A DNA stretch of 64,000 nt from Candidatus Coprousia avicola (GTDB lineage Bacteria; Actinomycetota; Coriobacteriia; Coriobacteriales; Coriobacteriaceae). Under the pieces are notes generated by a model. The model was not told the origin of the DNA, made no database searches, and was given only the letters and a program-made list of their open reading frames with translations. The stretch is from assembly GCA_018715125.1 (NCBI GenBank), contig DVMF01000011.1, forward strand, positions 37,167-101,166, read 5' to 3'. The number at the start of each line of letters is the position of its first letter. Positions within the stretch are counted from its first letter, which is position 1. The position numbers and the translations under genes are program-made. Positions 1 to 8,221 of this stretch are shown here, one piece after another.

Positions 1-55
1 GACCGGGCAGCACCTCTCTGCTGTGTCGCCCCGGTCCTGCGGCCTCGTTTTCTTT
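1..55 (+). terminator. Possible terminator hairpin at window edge
   Basis: GACCGGG (1-7) pairs with CCCGGTC (30-36), with a smaller CAGCA/TGCTG stem inside. A T-rich run lies at 48-55, about 11 bases past the stem, which is further than in a textbook terminator. It would end a gene lying outside the window. Confidence 0.3.
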
Positions 56-82
56 CATGCCCGTTTCTTTACCGCCTGCATC

Positions 83-113
83 TTGACATTGAGCGCGCTC
101 GATGCGCTATACC
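83..113 (+). promoter_or_regulatory. MerR-type promoter with 19-bp spacer
   Basis: A perfect -35 TTGACA (83-88) and a TATACC -10 (108-113) are separated by 19 bp, and the spacer holds the palindrome GAGCGCGCTC (91-100). An over-long spacer with a central palindrome is the hallmark of promoters that MerR-family regulators activate by untwisting DNA. It lies 27 bp before the MerR gene start at 141, so autoregulation is likely. Confidence 0.7.
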
Positions 114-140
114 TTACACAGGAGCGTGGAAAGGATTCTC

Positions 141-512
141 ATGCGCATCGCCGAAGTAGCCCAGCAGTTTGACATCACCCCCGACACCTTGCGGTATTAC
201 GAGCGCATCGGGTTGCTGCCCCGCATCAAGCGCACCGCCAGCGGCGTGCGCGACTACTCGGAGGCCGACTGCGGGCGCATCGAGTTCATCAAGTGCATGC
301 GCGGCGCCAACGTCTCGATCGAGGCCCTGCAGGAGTACATGCGCCTACTCGACCTGGGCGATGCCACCATAGCCGAGCGCAAGGCGATTCTCGAGAAGCA
401 GCGCGACATCGCGCAGGCGCGCATCGCGGAGATGCAGGCGGGGCTCGACCGGCTCAACCACAAAATCGATAACTACGGCAAAATACTCGACGCCGAGAAG
501 CGCCTCGGCTAA
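141..512 (+). CDS. MerR family transcriptional regulator
   Basis: A 123-residue DNA-binding regulator. The N-terminus (MRIAEVAQQFDITPDTLRYY) is the classic MerR winged helix-turn-helix, followed by the YERIGLLP and GVRDYSE signatures; residues from about 80 form the coiled-coil dimerisation helix. No cysteine cluster is seen, so it looks like the AdhR/NmlR-like group rather than a mercury or heavy-metal sensor. The ATG at 141 is preferred over an upstream in-frame ATG at 102, because 102 sits inside the promoter spacer and an AAGGA site precedes 141. It converges with the next gene, overlapping its stop by 4 bp. The effector is unknown. Confidence 0.85.
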   Translation: MRIAEVAQQFDITPDTLRYYERIGLLPRIKRTASGVRDYSEADCGRIEFIKCMRGANVSIEALQEYMRLLDLGDATIAERKAILEKQRDIAQARIAEMQAGLDRLNHKIDNYGKILDAEKRLG

Positions 513-1075
513 GGTCTCCCCGGACACGGCTCGCTCGGCAGCGCGACGGCAACTACGAGCGAGATAAGCCGATCGATGGGCATGCGGCCCTCCTGCACCA
601 TCCAGGTGTTGATGGCGGCAAGCAACCCCGACAGGTAGAACTCGCGCAGAATCTCCTGTTCGGGCGCATTGAGTCCGCGCTCCGGAATGATGAAGCGGTC
701 GAGCAGCGGGGCGATGATGCGCTTGAGCCGCTCGCCGAAGGTCGGGTCCCCCGCGATAAGGCGCGGCATAAATCCATCGAAACGCTGCGCCATCCCCACG
801 ATAAGCCCCATATGCTGCGAGAAGTCGAGGGTGTCCCCCGCGAGCAGATGCTCATCCACGAGCACCTGCACCTGCGTGAGGATATCGCGCTCCAGTTGCT
901 CGAAGAGATCGTACACATCGTGATAGTAGAGGTAGAAGGTCGCCCGGTTGTAGCCGGCGCGCTCGGTTATCTCGCGCACGGTGATCTTCTCGATGGGACG
1001 CTCGAGGTAGAGCGACCAGAACGCCTGGGTAAGGTTGGCCCGCGTTTGCTCGGTAACCTGCGGCTGCTTCTTCAT
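509..1075 (-). CDS. TetR family transcriptional regulator
   Basis: A 188-residue TetR-type repressor. Residues 10-55 hold the helix-turn-helix with the signature ITVREITERAGYNRATFYLYY, a typical TetR/AcrR pattern; the rest is the helical ligand and dimer domain. The ATG at 1073-1075 has an AGGGGAG ribosome site; a longer frame to 1216 would run through the intergenic operator region. It is divergent from the ABC transporter at 1283, with an inverted repeat between them, so control of that transporter and of itself is the natural inference. The inducer is unknown. Confidence 0.85.
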   Translation of the reverse strand: MKKQPQVTEQTRANLTQAFWSLYLERPIEKITVREITERAGYNRATFYLYYHDVYDLFEQLERDILTQVQVLVDEHLLAGDTLDFSQHMGLIVGMAQRFDGFMPRLIAGDPTFGERLKRIIAPLLDRFIIPERGLNAPEQEILREFYLSGLLAAINTWMVQEGRMPIDRLISLVVAVALPSEPCPGRP

Positions 1076-1140
1076 CGTGCACGCTCCCCTCGCACAGCCC
1101 GCGCCTGTATCGCCGCGGCGACGGACACGCCCGCGCGTCC

Positions 1141-1226
1141 ACTCGACAATTACGCGGCCGGTGTCGAGTCTCCACCGTGAGCGGATGATGCCCCCACTAT
1201 ACTGGGTAGACAACACGATGTCGAGT
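1141..1226. promoter_or_regulatory. Candidate TetR operator and promoter of the ABC operon
   Basis: ACTCGACA (1141-1148) and TGTCGAGT (1162-1169) form a perfect 8-bp inverted repeat with a 13-bp spacer. A third copy of TGTCGAGT lies at 1219-1226. A TATACT -10 hexamer (1198-1203) sits between the palindrome and the extra half-site and would drive the ABC operon; no good -35 is visible. The arrangement suits a TetR repressor covering the promoter from both sides. Confidence 0.5.
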
Positions 1227-1282
1227 AATCAACCCGGCGGCTGCCCCGCGCAGCGCCCCGACACCGAGCGGGCAGGTGGCCC

Positions 1283-1984
1283 ATGGCATATATCGAGTTC
1301 ACGAACGTCGTCAAAGCCTATGGATCGGGCGAGGCCCTCATCCACGCCCTCGACGGCGCAAGCTTTGAGGTGGAGCGTGGCGAGCTCGCCGTCATTCTCG
1401 GCGCATCGGGCGCGGGCAAGACCACCGCGCTCAACATCCTCGGCGGCATGGACACCCTCACCTCCGGCACCGTCCGGGTCGATGGGCGCGACATCTCGCA
1501 TGCCAGCGAGGCCGAGCTCGTTGAGTACCGGCGCACCGACGTGGGCTTCGTCTTTCAGTTCTACAACCTCGTCCCCAACCTCACCGCACTCGAGAACGTC
1601 GAGCTCGCGAGCCAGATCTGTCCGGGCGCGCTCGACGCGGCAGAGACCCTGACCAAGGTGGGGCTCGCCGACCGCCTCGGCAACTTCCCCGCCCAGCTCT
1701 CGGGCGGCGAGCAGCAGCGCGTCTCCATCGCGCGCGCCATCGCCAAAAACCCCAAGCTCCTGCTCTGCGACGAGCCCACGGGCGCGCTCGACTACCAAAC
1801 CGGCAAGCAGATCCTGCAGCTTCTGCAGGACACCTGCCGGCGCGACGGCATCACCGTCATCATCATCACGCACAACTCGGCGCTCGCGCCCATGGCCGAC
1901 CGCCTCATCCGGTTCAAGAGCGGCAAGGTCACGGAGATGAGCCTCAACCCCGCACCGACGCCCATCGCCGAGATCGAGTGGTAG
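1283..1984 (+). CDS. ABC transporter ATP-binding protein (MacB/LolD-like)
   Basis: A 233-residue ATPase that powers the adjacent FtsX-family permease. Walker A is GASGAGKT (40-47), the signature is LSGGEQQR (139-146), Walker B is [12 protein letters not shown] with D163/E164, and the switch histidine is H197. The [16 protein letters not shown] combination is typical of MacB/LolD/FtsE-type mechanotransmission ATPases. The permease starts 12 bp downstream, so the two are co-transcribed. The divergent TetR gene probably controls the pair. Substrate cannot be told from sequence; export of a peptide, lipid or drug, or envelope signalling, is possible. Confidence 0.9.
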   Translation: MAYIEFTNVVKAYGSGEALIHALDGASFEVERGELAVILGASGAGKTTALNILGGMDTLTSGTVRVDGRDISHASEAELVEYRRTDVGFVFQFYNLVPNLTALENVELASQICPGALDAAETLTKVGLADRLGNFPAQLSGGEQQRVSIARAIAKNPKLLLCDEPTGALDYQTGKQILQLLQDTCRRDGITVIIITHNSALAPMADRLIRFKSGKVTEMSLNPAPTPIAEIEW

Positions 1985-1996
1985 CGCGAGGGCCCC

Positions 1997-4900
1997 ATGA
2001 ACGCGTTCACCAAGGACATCGTCCGCACCATCCGCCACACCAAGAAGCGCTTCATCTCCATCGCCGCAATCACGGCACTCGGCGCCACCATGCTCACGGG
2101 CCTCTCCATGGCCTGCCTCGATTTGCGCGAGGCGGCGGACGCCCTGTACACCCGCCAGGATCTCTTTGACATCTCGGTGCAGTCGACCTACGGCCTCACG
2201 CAAGACGACGTGGACGAACTCGCCGCCATCGACGGCGTGTCGGCTGCCGAGGGCGGCTATGAGCAGGAGGCCTACACGCGCGTGGACGGTTCGCGCGCCA
2301 CGGTCTCCGTCAAGGCGCTCTTAGACTCCAACATCAACGAGCCGTACGTGAGCGAGGGGCGCCTCCCCGAGGGTACGGACGAAGTCGCGGTAACGGAGAA
2401 CTACCTCCACGCAACGGGCAAGCAGGTCGGCGACACGCTCACGTTTGAGAGCAGCCCCCAGGACGACCCGACCGGCCTCTCCGATATCGGCGACACCGCG
2501 AGCGGAGATACGGGCGAGGACGATTCTTCGAGCGACAGCGCCACCGACCCCACCATCCCGAGCGGCACCTACACCATCGTGGGGTCCGTCATCGATCCCA
2601 CCAACATCACGCAGCCCGAGGGGCCGGTTGCCTTCCGCGCTGCGACCTCATCGGACTACACCTTCTTTATGAGCCGCGATGCGGTGTCTGATGACGCTGC
2701 CTTTACCATCGCGTACCTGCGCGTTTCGGGCACCGAGGGGCTCTCCGCCTATTCGGAGGAGTACGAGGCGCGCGTTGACGAGGTGCAGGACCGTGTTGAG
2801 GAGCTCGCACCGCAGCGCGAGCGCGCACGGGCCGACGAGCTCAAGGCCGATGCGCTCGACACCATCGCCGAAAGCGAGGCCGATGCCGAGCAGCAGCTCG
2901 CCGACGCGGAGCGCGAACTGGACGATGCGCAGGCCACGCTCGACGAGAGCCTGGCCGAGGCGCTCGACGGAAAGGCCGAGCTCGACCGCCAGGAGGCCGA
3001 TGCGCTCGCCCAGCTCAACGACGCCCAAGCGGTGATCGATACCAATCGCACGAGCCTCGCCGAGGGCCTGGCGCAGCTCGAGCAGGGGCGCGCCGACCTC
3101 GAGGCGGGTATCGCCGCCTACAACGCCGCGCTCCCCGCCGCCCGGCAAAAGCTTGAAGAGGGACAGGCGCAGCTCGATGCCGCACGAGAAGAGTTCTACA
3201 ACACGACCATTGCCGACCTCGAGGCAAAGCGCAACGAGGCGCAGACAGCTGTCGACACGTTGCCGGGGATAATTAACGAGATGGACAACGGTGTGACACA
3301 GCTGACCGATGGGTTGACGCAACTCGCCGATGGGCTAGAGCAAATCGGAGCCTCAAGTGGGGCGGACGACGGAACAACCGGCTCCGGCCCAGATTCTGAC
3401 GTATCCACCATGCTCACAGGCCTCGCTGCGCAGCTCCGCGGTGTGGCGACGAACATCAGCACCGCATGGGATGCCGTCAAGGCCGTGGACGCCCCGGAAA
3501 CGGCCGAAGCCGACCAAGCGACGCAAGCTTTTGTTCAAGCCGTGAGCGAAGCGAATACCGCTATTGAGCAAGCGGAACCGATGATTGCTGGCGCGCTCAA
3601 CACCAAGATTCAGCAGATTGAAGCCGGTATCACGAAGGCGGAGACCGACCTTGCCTCCCTCGACCAGCTACTCCAAACGCTCGCCGATGACATCGACGCC
3701 ACGCAAAGCGAGCTCGATGAGGTCAATGCCAAGCTCGAAACTATCCCTGCGGATGACCCCGCCAGAGCCGATCTTGAGGCGAAGCGTACTGAGCTCACCG
3801 AGACACTCGTGCAGAAACGCGCCGAGCAGACTAGCACGCAGCAACAGCGCGACGCCCTAGCAGCCGGCCTCGGACAACTTCAAGCCACTCTCAACGGGCT
3901 CAATGCTCTCAAAGAAGGCCTGAGCGACCTCAGCGAGAGTCTCTCCAACCTCGCCGACCCCGCGCACGAGGAGAGCGCCACCGTCCTCGCCAACGGCCGC
4001 ATCGAAGCGGCATCAGGGGTCGCTCAAGCCGAGAGCGCCCTCCCACTGCTTTCTGCAGCCATCGAGCAGGCCATACGCGTCGCCGAGCAGGAATTCGCCA
4101 CGCAACAGGCCAAAATCGACGCGGGGTGGCAGGAGCTGCAGGACTCCTACGACCAGCTTGTCGCCGCACAGCAGCTTCTCGACGCCAACGCCGCAACCAT
4201 CTCCGCCGGCCAGACCGAGCTCGCTCAAGGCCAGGCCGAGCTCAACCAGCGACGCGCCGACGCCCTCGCCCAGCTTGCCGATGCCCGTGCCACGCTCGAG
4301 GACGGCCTCGCCCAGATTGCCGACGGGCAGGCAGAGATCGACGAGGGCCGCGCCACCCTTGAGGAGGAGCGCCAGAACGCCGCCGACCAGATCGCCGACG
4401 CGCGCCAGCAGGTGTCCGAGGTGGAGAACGCCACGTGGTACGTGCAGGACCGCTCGGGCCTCGGCAGCTTCTCGAGCGTCGACTCCGATGCGTCCTCCAT
4501 CGAGGCCATCGCGCGCATCATCCCCGTTATCTTCTATGTGGTCGCCATCCTCGTGAGCCTCACCACCGCCACGCGCATGGTGGACGAGGAGCGCGGGCTC
4601 ATCGGCCTGTACAAGGCGCTCGGCTACTCCAAGGCGCGGATTCTCTCCAAGTACCTCGTCTACACCGTCTCCGCGGCGCTCATCGGCGGCATCATCGGCG
4701 ATATCGCGGGCTTTGTGCTCATCCCCTACATCCTCTACTACATCTTCCAGGCGATGTACCTGCTGCCGCTCTTCAGCCTCAACTTCAGCGCCTTCTACGC
4801 GGCGCTCGGCATCCTTGCCTTTGTGGTGGGCATCGGCGGCTCGACGTTCTTAAGCTGCCGCGCCGACCTGCGCGAGACCCCGGCCACACTCATGCGCCCC

Positions 4901-6085
4901 AAGGCCCCGCGCGCTGGGTCGCGCATCTTCCTCGAGCACATCGGACCCATCTGGCGCCGCATGGGCTTCCTCAACAAGGTGACGGCGCGCAACCTCTTCC
5001 GCTATAAGAAGCGTCTCGCCATGACCGTCTTTGGCATCATGGGCTGCACGGCGCTGCTCATCTGCGGCTTTGCCATCAAGAACACCGTCGAGTCGCTGGC
5101 GCCCCGCCAGTACGAGCAGATCTACCGCTACGACCTCATGGCGGCGACCACCACCGACGACTACGCTTCCTGTCTGGCAGAGCTCGAGGACGCGCCCGAG
5201 GTCACGAGCATCCAGCCCATCGGCGTTGACACCATCACCGTGGAGTACTCGGGCGCCAAGGAGAGCATGCAGCTCTACGTGATCCCGCGCGGCGCCTCGA
5301 TTACCGATTACGTCTCGCTCGAGGAGCTCGGCGGAACCGCGATCGACCTCGAGGAGGCCGGTGCGGTCATAACCAACAACGCCGCCACGGTGCTCGGGCT
5401 TGCCGAGGGCGATACGGCGCAGATCACCACGAGCGCGCTCGACGAGGCCGAGGTCGCACTCACCGCGATCACGCGCAACTACCTCGGCAATGCTGTCTAT
5501 ATGACCGAGGACGCCTACGAGGAGCTCTTCGGGCCGCTTGAGCTCAACGGGTTCTTCTGTCACCTCTCGGGCACCAACGACGAGCAGGCGGCCTTTGCCG
5601 ACACGCTCGACGGCGAGGAGCAGTGGCTCTCCATCACGAGCGTCGCCAAGATGCACGAGCAGTTTGAGCAGAGCTTCACGCTGATCAACGTGGTGGTCTA
5701 CGTGGTCATCGCGCTCGCGGCGGGGCTCGCCTTCGTGGTGCTCTTCACGCTCTCGACCGTCAACATTGGCGAGCGCGAGCGCGAGATCGCCACCATCAAG
5801 GTGCTCGGATTCCGCAAGCGCGAGGTGCGCACCTACATCAACAAGGAGACGCTCGTGCTCACGCTTCTGGGTATTCTGGTGGGGCTCCCCGCCGGATGGG
5901 CGCTCTCCGAGAGCTTCACGGTCATCCTCAAGATGCCCTCGATCTACTTCGACGTGGTGGTCGACCCGTGGTGCTACGCGCTCGCGGCGGCGTTCTCGAC
6001 CGTCTTCGCCATCGCCGTGAGCAAGATCTGCAACCGCATGCTCGACCGCGTGGTGATGGTGGAAGCGCTGAAGAGCGCCGAGTAG
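1997..6085 (+). CDS. Large FtsX-family ABC permease with long coiled coil
   Basis: A 1362-residue membrane protein. Segments in order: a first transmembrane helix (about 15-40), a MacB-like extracellular domain (about 45-260), a very long Ala/Leu/Glu/Gln-rich coiled coil (about 265-820) with repeated GQAEL/LADG-like heptads, a first FtsX membrane block (about 840-950), another helix near 1006, a second extracellular domain, and the last FtsX block (about 1225-1355). Duplicated FtsX blocks with giant coiled coils are known in Gram-positive exporters, where the coil likely reaches across the wall. A D/S/T-rich acidic stretch sits near residues 160-185. Bases about 3240-4080, inside the coil, look less GC-rich than the flanks. 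Confidence 0.85.
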   Translation: MNAFTKDIVRTIRHTKKRFISIAAITALGATMLTGLSMACLDLREAADALYTRQDLFDISVQSTYGLTQDDVDELAAIDGVSAAEGGYEQEAYTRVDGSRATVSVKALLDSNINEPYVSEGRLPEGTDEVAVTENYLHATGKQVGDTLTFESSPQDDPTGLSDIGDTASGDTGEDDSSSDSATDPTIPSGTYTIVGSVIDPTNITQPEGPVAFRAATSSDYTFFMSRDAVSDDAAFTIAYLRVSGTEGLSAYSEEYEARVDEVQDRVEELAPQRERARADELKADALDTIAESEADAEQQLADAERELDDAQATLDESLAEALDGKAELDRQEADALAQLNDAQAVIDTNRTSLAEGLAQLEQGRADLEAGIAAYNAALPAARQKLEEGQAQLDAAREEFYNTTIADLEAKRNEAQTAVDTLPGIINEMDNGVTQLTDGLTQLADGLEQIGASSGADDGTTGSGPDSDVSTMLTGLAAQLRGVATNISTAWDAVKAVDAPETAEADQATQAFVQAVSEANTAIEQAEPMIAGALNTKIQQIEAGITKAETDLASLDQLLQTLADDIDATQSELDEVNAKLETIPADDPARADLEAKRTELTETLVQKRAEQTSTQQQRDALAAGLGQLQATLNGLNALKEGLSDLSESLSNLADPAHEESATVLANGRIEAASGVAQAESALPLLSAAIEQAIRVAEQEFATQQAKIDAGWQELQDSYDQLVAAQQLLDANAATISAGQTELAQGQAELNQRRADALAQLADARATLEDGLAQIADGQAEIDEGRATLEEERQNAADQIADARQQVSEVENATWYVQDRSGLGSFSSVDSDASSIEAIARIIPVIFYVVAILVSLTTATRMVDEERGLIGLYKALGYSKARILSKYLVYTVSAALIGGIIGDIAGFVLIPYILYYIFQAMYLLPLFSLNFSAFYAALGILAFVVGIGGSTFLSCRADLRETPATLMRPKAPRAGSRIFLEHIGPIWRRMGFLNKVTARNLFRYKKRLAMTVFGIMGCTALLICGFAIKNTVESLAPRQYEQIYRYDLMAATTTDDYASCLAELEDAPEVTSIQPIGVDTITVEYSGAKESMQLYVIPRGASITDYVSLEELGGTAIDLEEAGAVITNNAATVLGLAEGDTAQITTSALDEAEVALTAITRNYLGNAVYMTEDAYEELFGPLELNGFFCHLSGTNDEQAAFADTLDGEEQWLSITSVAKMHEQFEQSFTLINVVVYVVIALAAGLAFVVLFTLSTVNIGEREREIATIKVLGFRKREVRTYINKETLVLTLLGILVGLPAGWALSESFTVILKMPSIYFDVVVDPWCYALAAAFSTVFAIAVSKICNRMLDRVVMVEALKSAE

Positions 6086-6110
6086 CGCATAAAGACGCCC
6101 TAACAGATGC

Positions 6111-6149
6111 GGCGGCGCGACCCTCTCAGGCGGGTCGCGCCGCCGTTTT
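6111..6149 (+). terminator. Rho-independent terminator after the ABC operon
   Basis: A perfect 13-bp stem (6111-6123 with 6132-6144) with an 8-base loop, followed by GTTTT. It lies 26 bp after the permease stop. Confidence 0.85.
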
Positions 6150-6185
6150 CCGCAGGTATGGACCCTCGCAACAGAAGGTGGGACC

Positions 6186-6584
6186 TTATCCGACAAGCAC
6201 CGCGGTCCCACAGCCAGCGGCGCGGGAATCGAACGGCGCGCTCTCGTATGCCAAACCCCCTGTTTCAGAAACAAACGAGACATGCCGCGACGTACCCGGG
6301 GCGAGGTGCTCGCCCAGACGGTAGAGAAAACCACTCGCCACCTTGGATTTTACGGCGAGCACCACAAACTCGACCGTCGGCATGCTCGCGCGATGCCAGT
6401 CGAGGAACTCCATCATCAGGGCGGATGGAAGACCCGACCACGCATCTACTACCACCACGAACCGCTAGACCCCTTGAAGCGTCTCGGAGACATCCGTCGG
6501 CTCCACCATAAGGCCGACGAGACCCCACAGCGCCTCGAAGCTGCGCTGCGCGCGCGTATTGCACGAATTGAACCCGTCCCCACA
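6186..6584 (-). pseudogene. Decayed small ORF with an in-frame stop
   Basis: On the minus strand one frame reads plausible protein on both sides of a single TAG codon (6465-6467): upstream a stretch resembling RSFEALWGLVGLMVEP, downstream a stretch such as SALMMEFLDWHRASMP, ending at 6186. The remaining 90-codon part would need a GTG start without a clear ribosome site. I do not recognise the family. It sits just downstream of the TIR-methyltransferase gene in the same orientation and is most simply read as a gene remnant; a chance open frame in GC-rich DNA is the alternative. Confidence 0.3.
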
Positions 6585-6586
6585 TG
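6573..6586 (+). repeat. 14-bp direct repeat, copy 1
   Basis: CCCGTCCCCACATG, identical to 8177-8190. The two copies bracket the TIR-methyltransferase gene in direct orientation. A 13/14 match occurs at 34378-34391, so it may belong to a dispersed repeat family. Confidence 0.6.
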
Positions 6587-6610
6587 TGCATGTGCACCCA
6601 CATGCACACG

Positions 6611-8020
6611 CTATCGACGCGCGACCGCAATGTAGTCATATTCGCAATACCAGAAAGCTCGCTCGCAAAATTGCTGCTCGAATAGTTCGAGCGCCGCCCT
6701 CATCCATTCATAGTCGTTCCTACGCGCCAAGTCGGTCGGATCCTTTTCGTACGCCTTCCGAAAGTAATCGCTCCGATACGCGAAGCTCTCCTCAAAAAGC
6801 GCCTCGCGATCATCGTAGTCTATTGCACTCAGGTCCTTCATGTTGCTGAACACGCGAATATCGTGAAAGCCAGAGTCGGCCGGCTGGGTAAAGAGCTTCC
6901 TGCCATTCAAACGGTCCGAGACGCCCTCGGCAGTGAGGCTCTTCTCGATGATCTGCTTCATGAGGTTATGGGGGTCAGGGTAGCAGAGCTTGCTGCCATC
7001 ATCGGACCCGCGCAAGATGACCCAGCCGTCCCGTGACACAAACTTGCGGAGCTGACGCAGCACCTTACGCGGGTTCTTGAGATGATGCAGGGTAAGCGCC
7101 GAGAAGAGCACGTCGATAGCATCGATGCCGTGCGCGTCGAGCACGGCGCGAAACTCCTCGGAGAAGCGCTCGCTCTCAAGATCCACAACCTCAAAAATCA
7201 TCTTGGGGTTGTCGTGCATCTTGCGCGCCTGCTCGATGACCTCGGCATTGTTGTCGATGCAAAGAATCGTATCGACACGGTCCATGTTGCCAAAACGGTC
7301 CTCGGCCACATACCCGTATGCACAACCCGCGTCAAGCACCACGGCATGCTCGGGCAAACCGCCGGAGCGCTCGATGAAGTCGAGCGCAAGCTCATCCGAA
7401 GACCGCGAATTCGACGCCTGGACCTTGAGGCGCGACGCCTCATGGTGGTACGTCGAGGAATACGCTGATTTGCGGTGCCGCTTTGCCTCGAGAAACACAC
7501 TGGAGAACGGGTCTTGGGCATCGAGATCATCCACGGGTTGCGGCATCTTAAGATCCGGTGCAACCGCGGGCTTTTCGAGTTTCCGGAGCGCCTGCTCTAC
7601 AAAATCGCAGAATGCGTCGACGTTCATCTCGGCCGCATTGCAGTTCTGGTAGCTCCTCAGCGCACGCGGCAGGGCACGCGGGTCAATATCGCGCGTATAG
7701 GTAATGATCTCGCCATCCGGCTTGACTCCGTCGAGCAGGTCGGAATGGAAGCTCTGCCACTCGTAGCCAATCCAGCGTGACTCGATATACTCGAGCCGCG
7801 TACCTATCACGATGAGTACTTTCGCCGTATCAAGCGCGCCGTCGATCGAGCGCTTGTAGACGCTCTCGCCAAGCTGAAGCAAGGTCACATTGCTGTAGAA
7901 GGTTGGGATCTTGCGCGCGCAAAGCTCCCGGTAGACGAGCTCTGCCAGCATCGCATCGTCGGCACGACGGCCGTCGTCGCCCGTGTTCTTAAAAGAGATG
8001 AAAACATCGAACGTGTCCAT
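6611..8020 (-). CDS. TIR domain-SAM methyltransferase fusion protein
   Basis: A 469-residue two-domain protein. Residues 1-145 form a TIR domain: FDVFISFKN at the start of strand A and SRWIGYEW (81-88), where E87 fits the catalytic glutamate of NAD-cleaving TIR domains. Residues about 190-400 are a class I methyltransferase: motif I VVLDAGCAYGY (D230-G236), an acidic ribose-binding position in LCIDN (D256), and LTLHHLKNP after motif IV. No membrane helix is seen. The start has a GAGAGGTGGG ribosome site. Bacterial TIR proteins mostly act as NADase effectors in anti-phage defence; a linked methyltransferase could sense, modify or restrain. The patch looks less GC-rich than its neighbours and is flanked by direct repeats, which suggests acquisition. 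Function is inferred only. Confidence 0.8.
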   Translation of the reverse strand: MDTFDVFISFKNTGDDGRRADDAMLAELVYRELCARKIPTFYSNVTLLQLGESVYKRSIDGALDTAKVLIVIGTRLEYIESRWIGYEWQSFHSDLLDGVKPDGEIITYTRDIDPRALPRALRSYQNCNAAEMNVDAFCDFVEQALRKLEKPAVAPDLKMPQPVDDLDAQDPFSSVFLEAKRHRKSAYSSTYHHEASRLKVQASNSRSSDELALDFIERSGGLPEHAVVLDAGCAYGYVAEDRFGNMDRVDTILCIDNNAEVIEQARKMHDNPKMIFEVVDLESERFSEEFRAVLDAHGIDAIDVLFSALTLHHLKNPRKVLRQLRKFVSRDGWVILRGSDDGSKLCYPDPHNLMKQIIEKSLTAEGVSDRLNGRKLFTQPADSGFHDIRVFSNMKDLSAIDYDDREALFEESFAYRSDYFRKAYEKDPTDLARRNDYEWMRAALELFEQQFCERAFWYCEYDYIAVARR

Positions 8021-8096
8021 GCGAACCCACCTCTCAAGCTACGCTCCTCAGAAGGCGCCCGAGTCAATTGTAAGCCGAACGGAAAGACGTTCAAAG

Positions 8097-8119
8097 CCGC
8101 AGGCAAAACAAGCCTGCGG
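8097..8119 (-). terminator. Terminator hairpin after the aldo/keto reductase
   Basis: CCGCAGGC (8097-8104) pairs with GCCTGCGG (8112-8119) around a 7-base loop. On the minus strand it is followed by CTTTG, a weak T-run. A second perfect 9-bp hairpin (8156-8164 with 8176-8184) lies between it and the reductase stop. Confidence 0.5.
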
Positions 8120-8155
8120 AGAAATCCGTCCTCAGCCACGACGAAATCGGCCCAA

Positions 8156-8184
8156 GGGACGGGCCGCGGCGTCGCGCCCGTCCC
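8156..8184. repeat. 9-bp stem hairpin overlapping the direct repeat
   Basis: GGGACGGGC (8156-8164) and GCCCGTCCC (8176-8184) form a perfect stem with an 11-base loop. The right arm overlaps the 14-bp direct repeat, so the element may be a REP-like palindrome rather than a terminator. Confidence 0.45.
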
Positions 8185-8190
8185 CACATG
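8177..8190 (+). repeat. 14-bp direct repeat, copy 2
   Basis: CCCGTCCCCACATG, identical to 6573-6586 and on the upstream side of the TIR-methyltransferase gene. Identity stops abruptly on both sides of the 14 bases. Confidence 0.6.
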
Positions 8191-8221
8191 ACCGAAAACA
8201 GGGCCGTCCCCCGCCGCCCGC

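Noticed and set aside
102..140. Upstream ATG for the MerR gene
   Set aside because: It lies in the promoter spacer, upstream of the expected transcript start, and has no ribosome site; 141 fits the MerR N-terminus.
6205..6230. GGAATCGAAC on the plus strand, resembling the reverse complement of a tRNA T-arm
   Set aside because: The flanking bases do not form the 5-bp T-stem, and no acceptor, anticodon or D-arm can be built around it.
6281..6640. Plus-strand ORF opposite the decayed frame (6282-6635)
   Set aside because: No ribosome site, His/Arg-rich composition typical of antisense frames, and it ends over the TIR gene.
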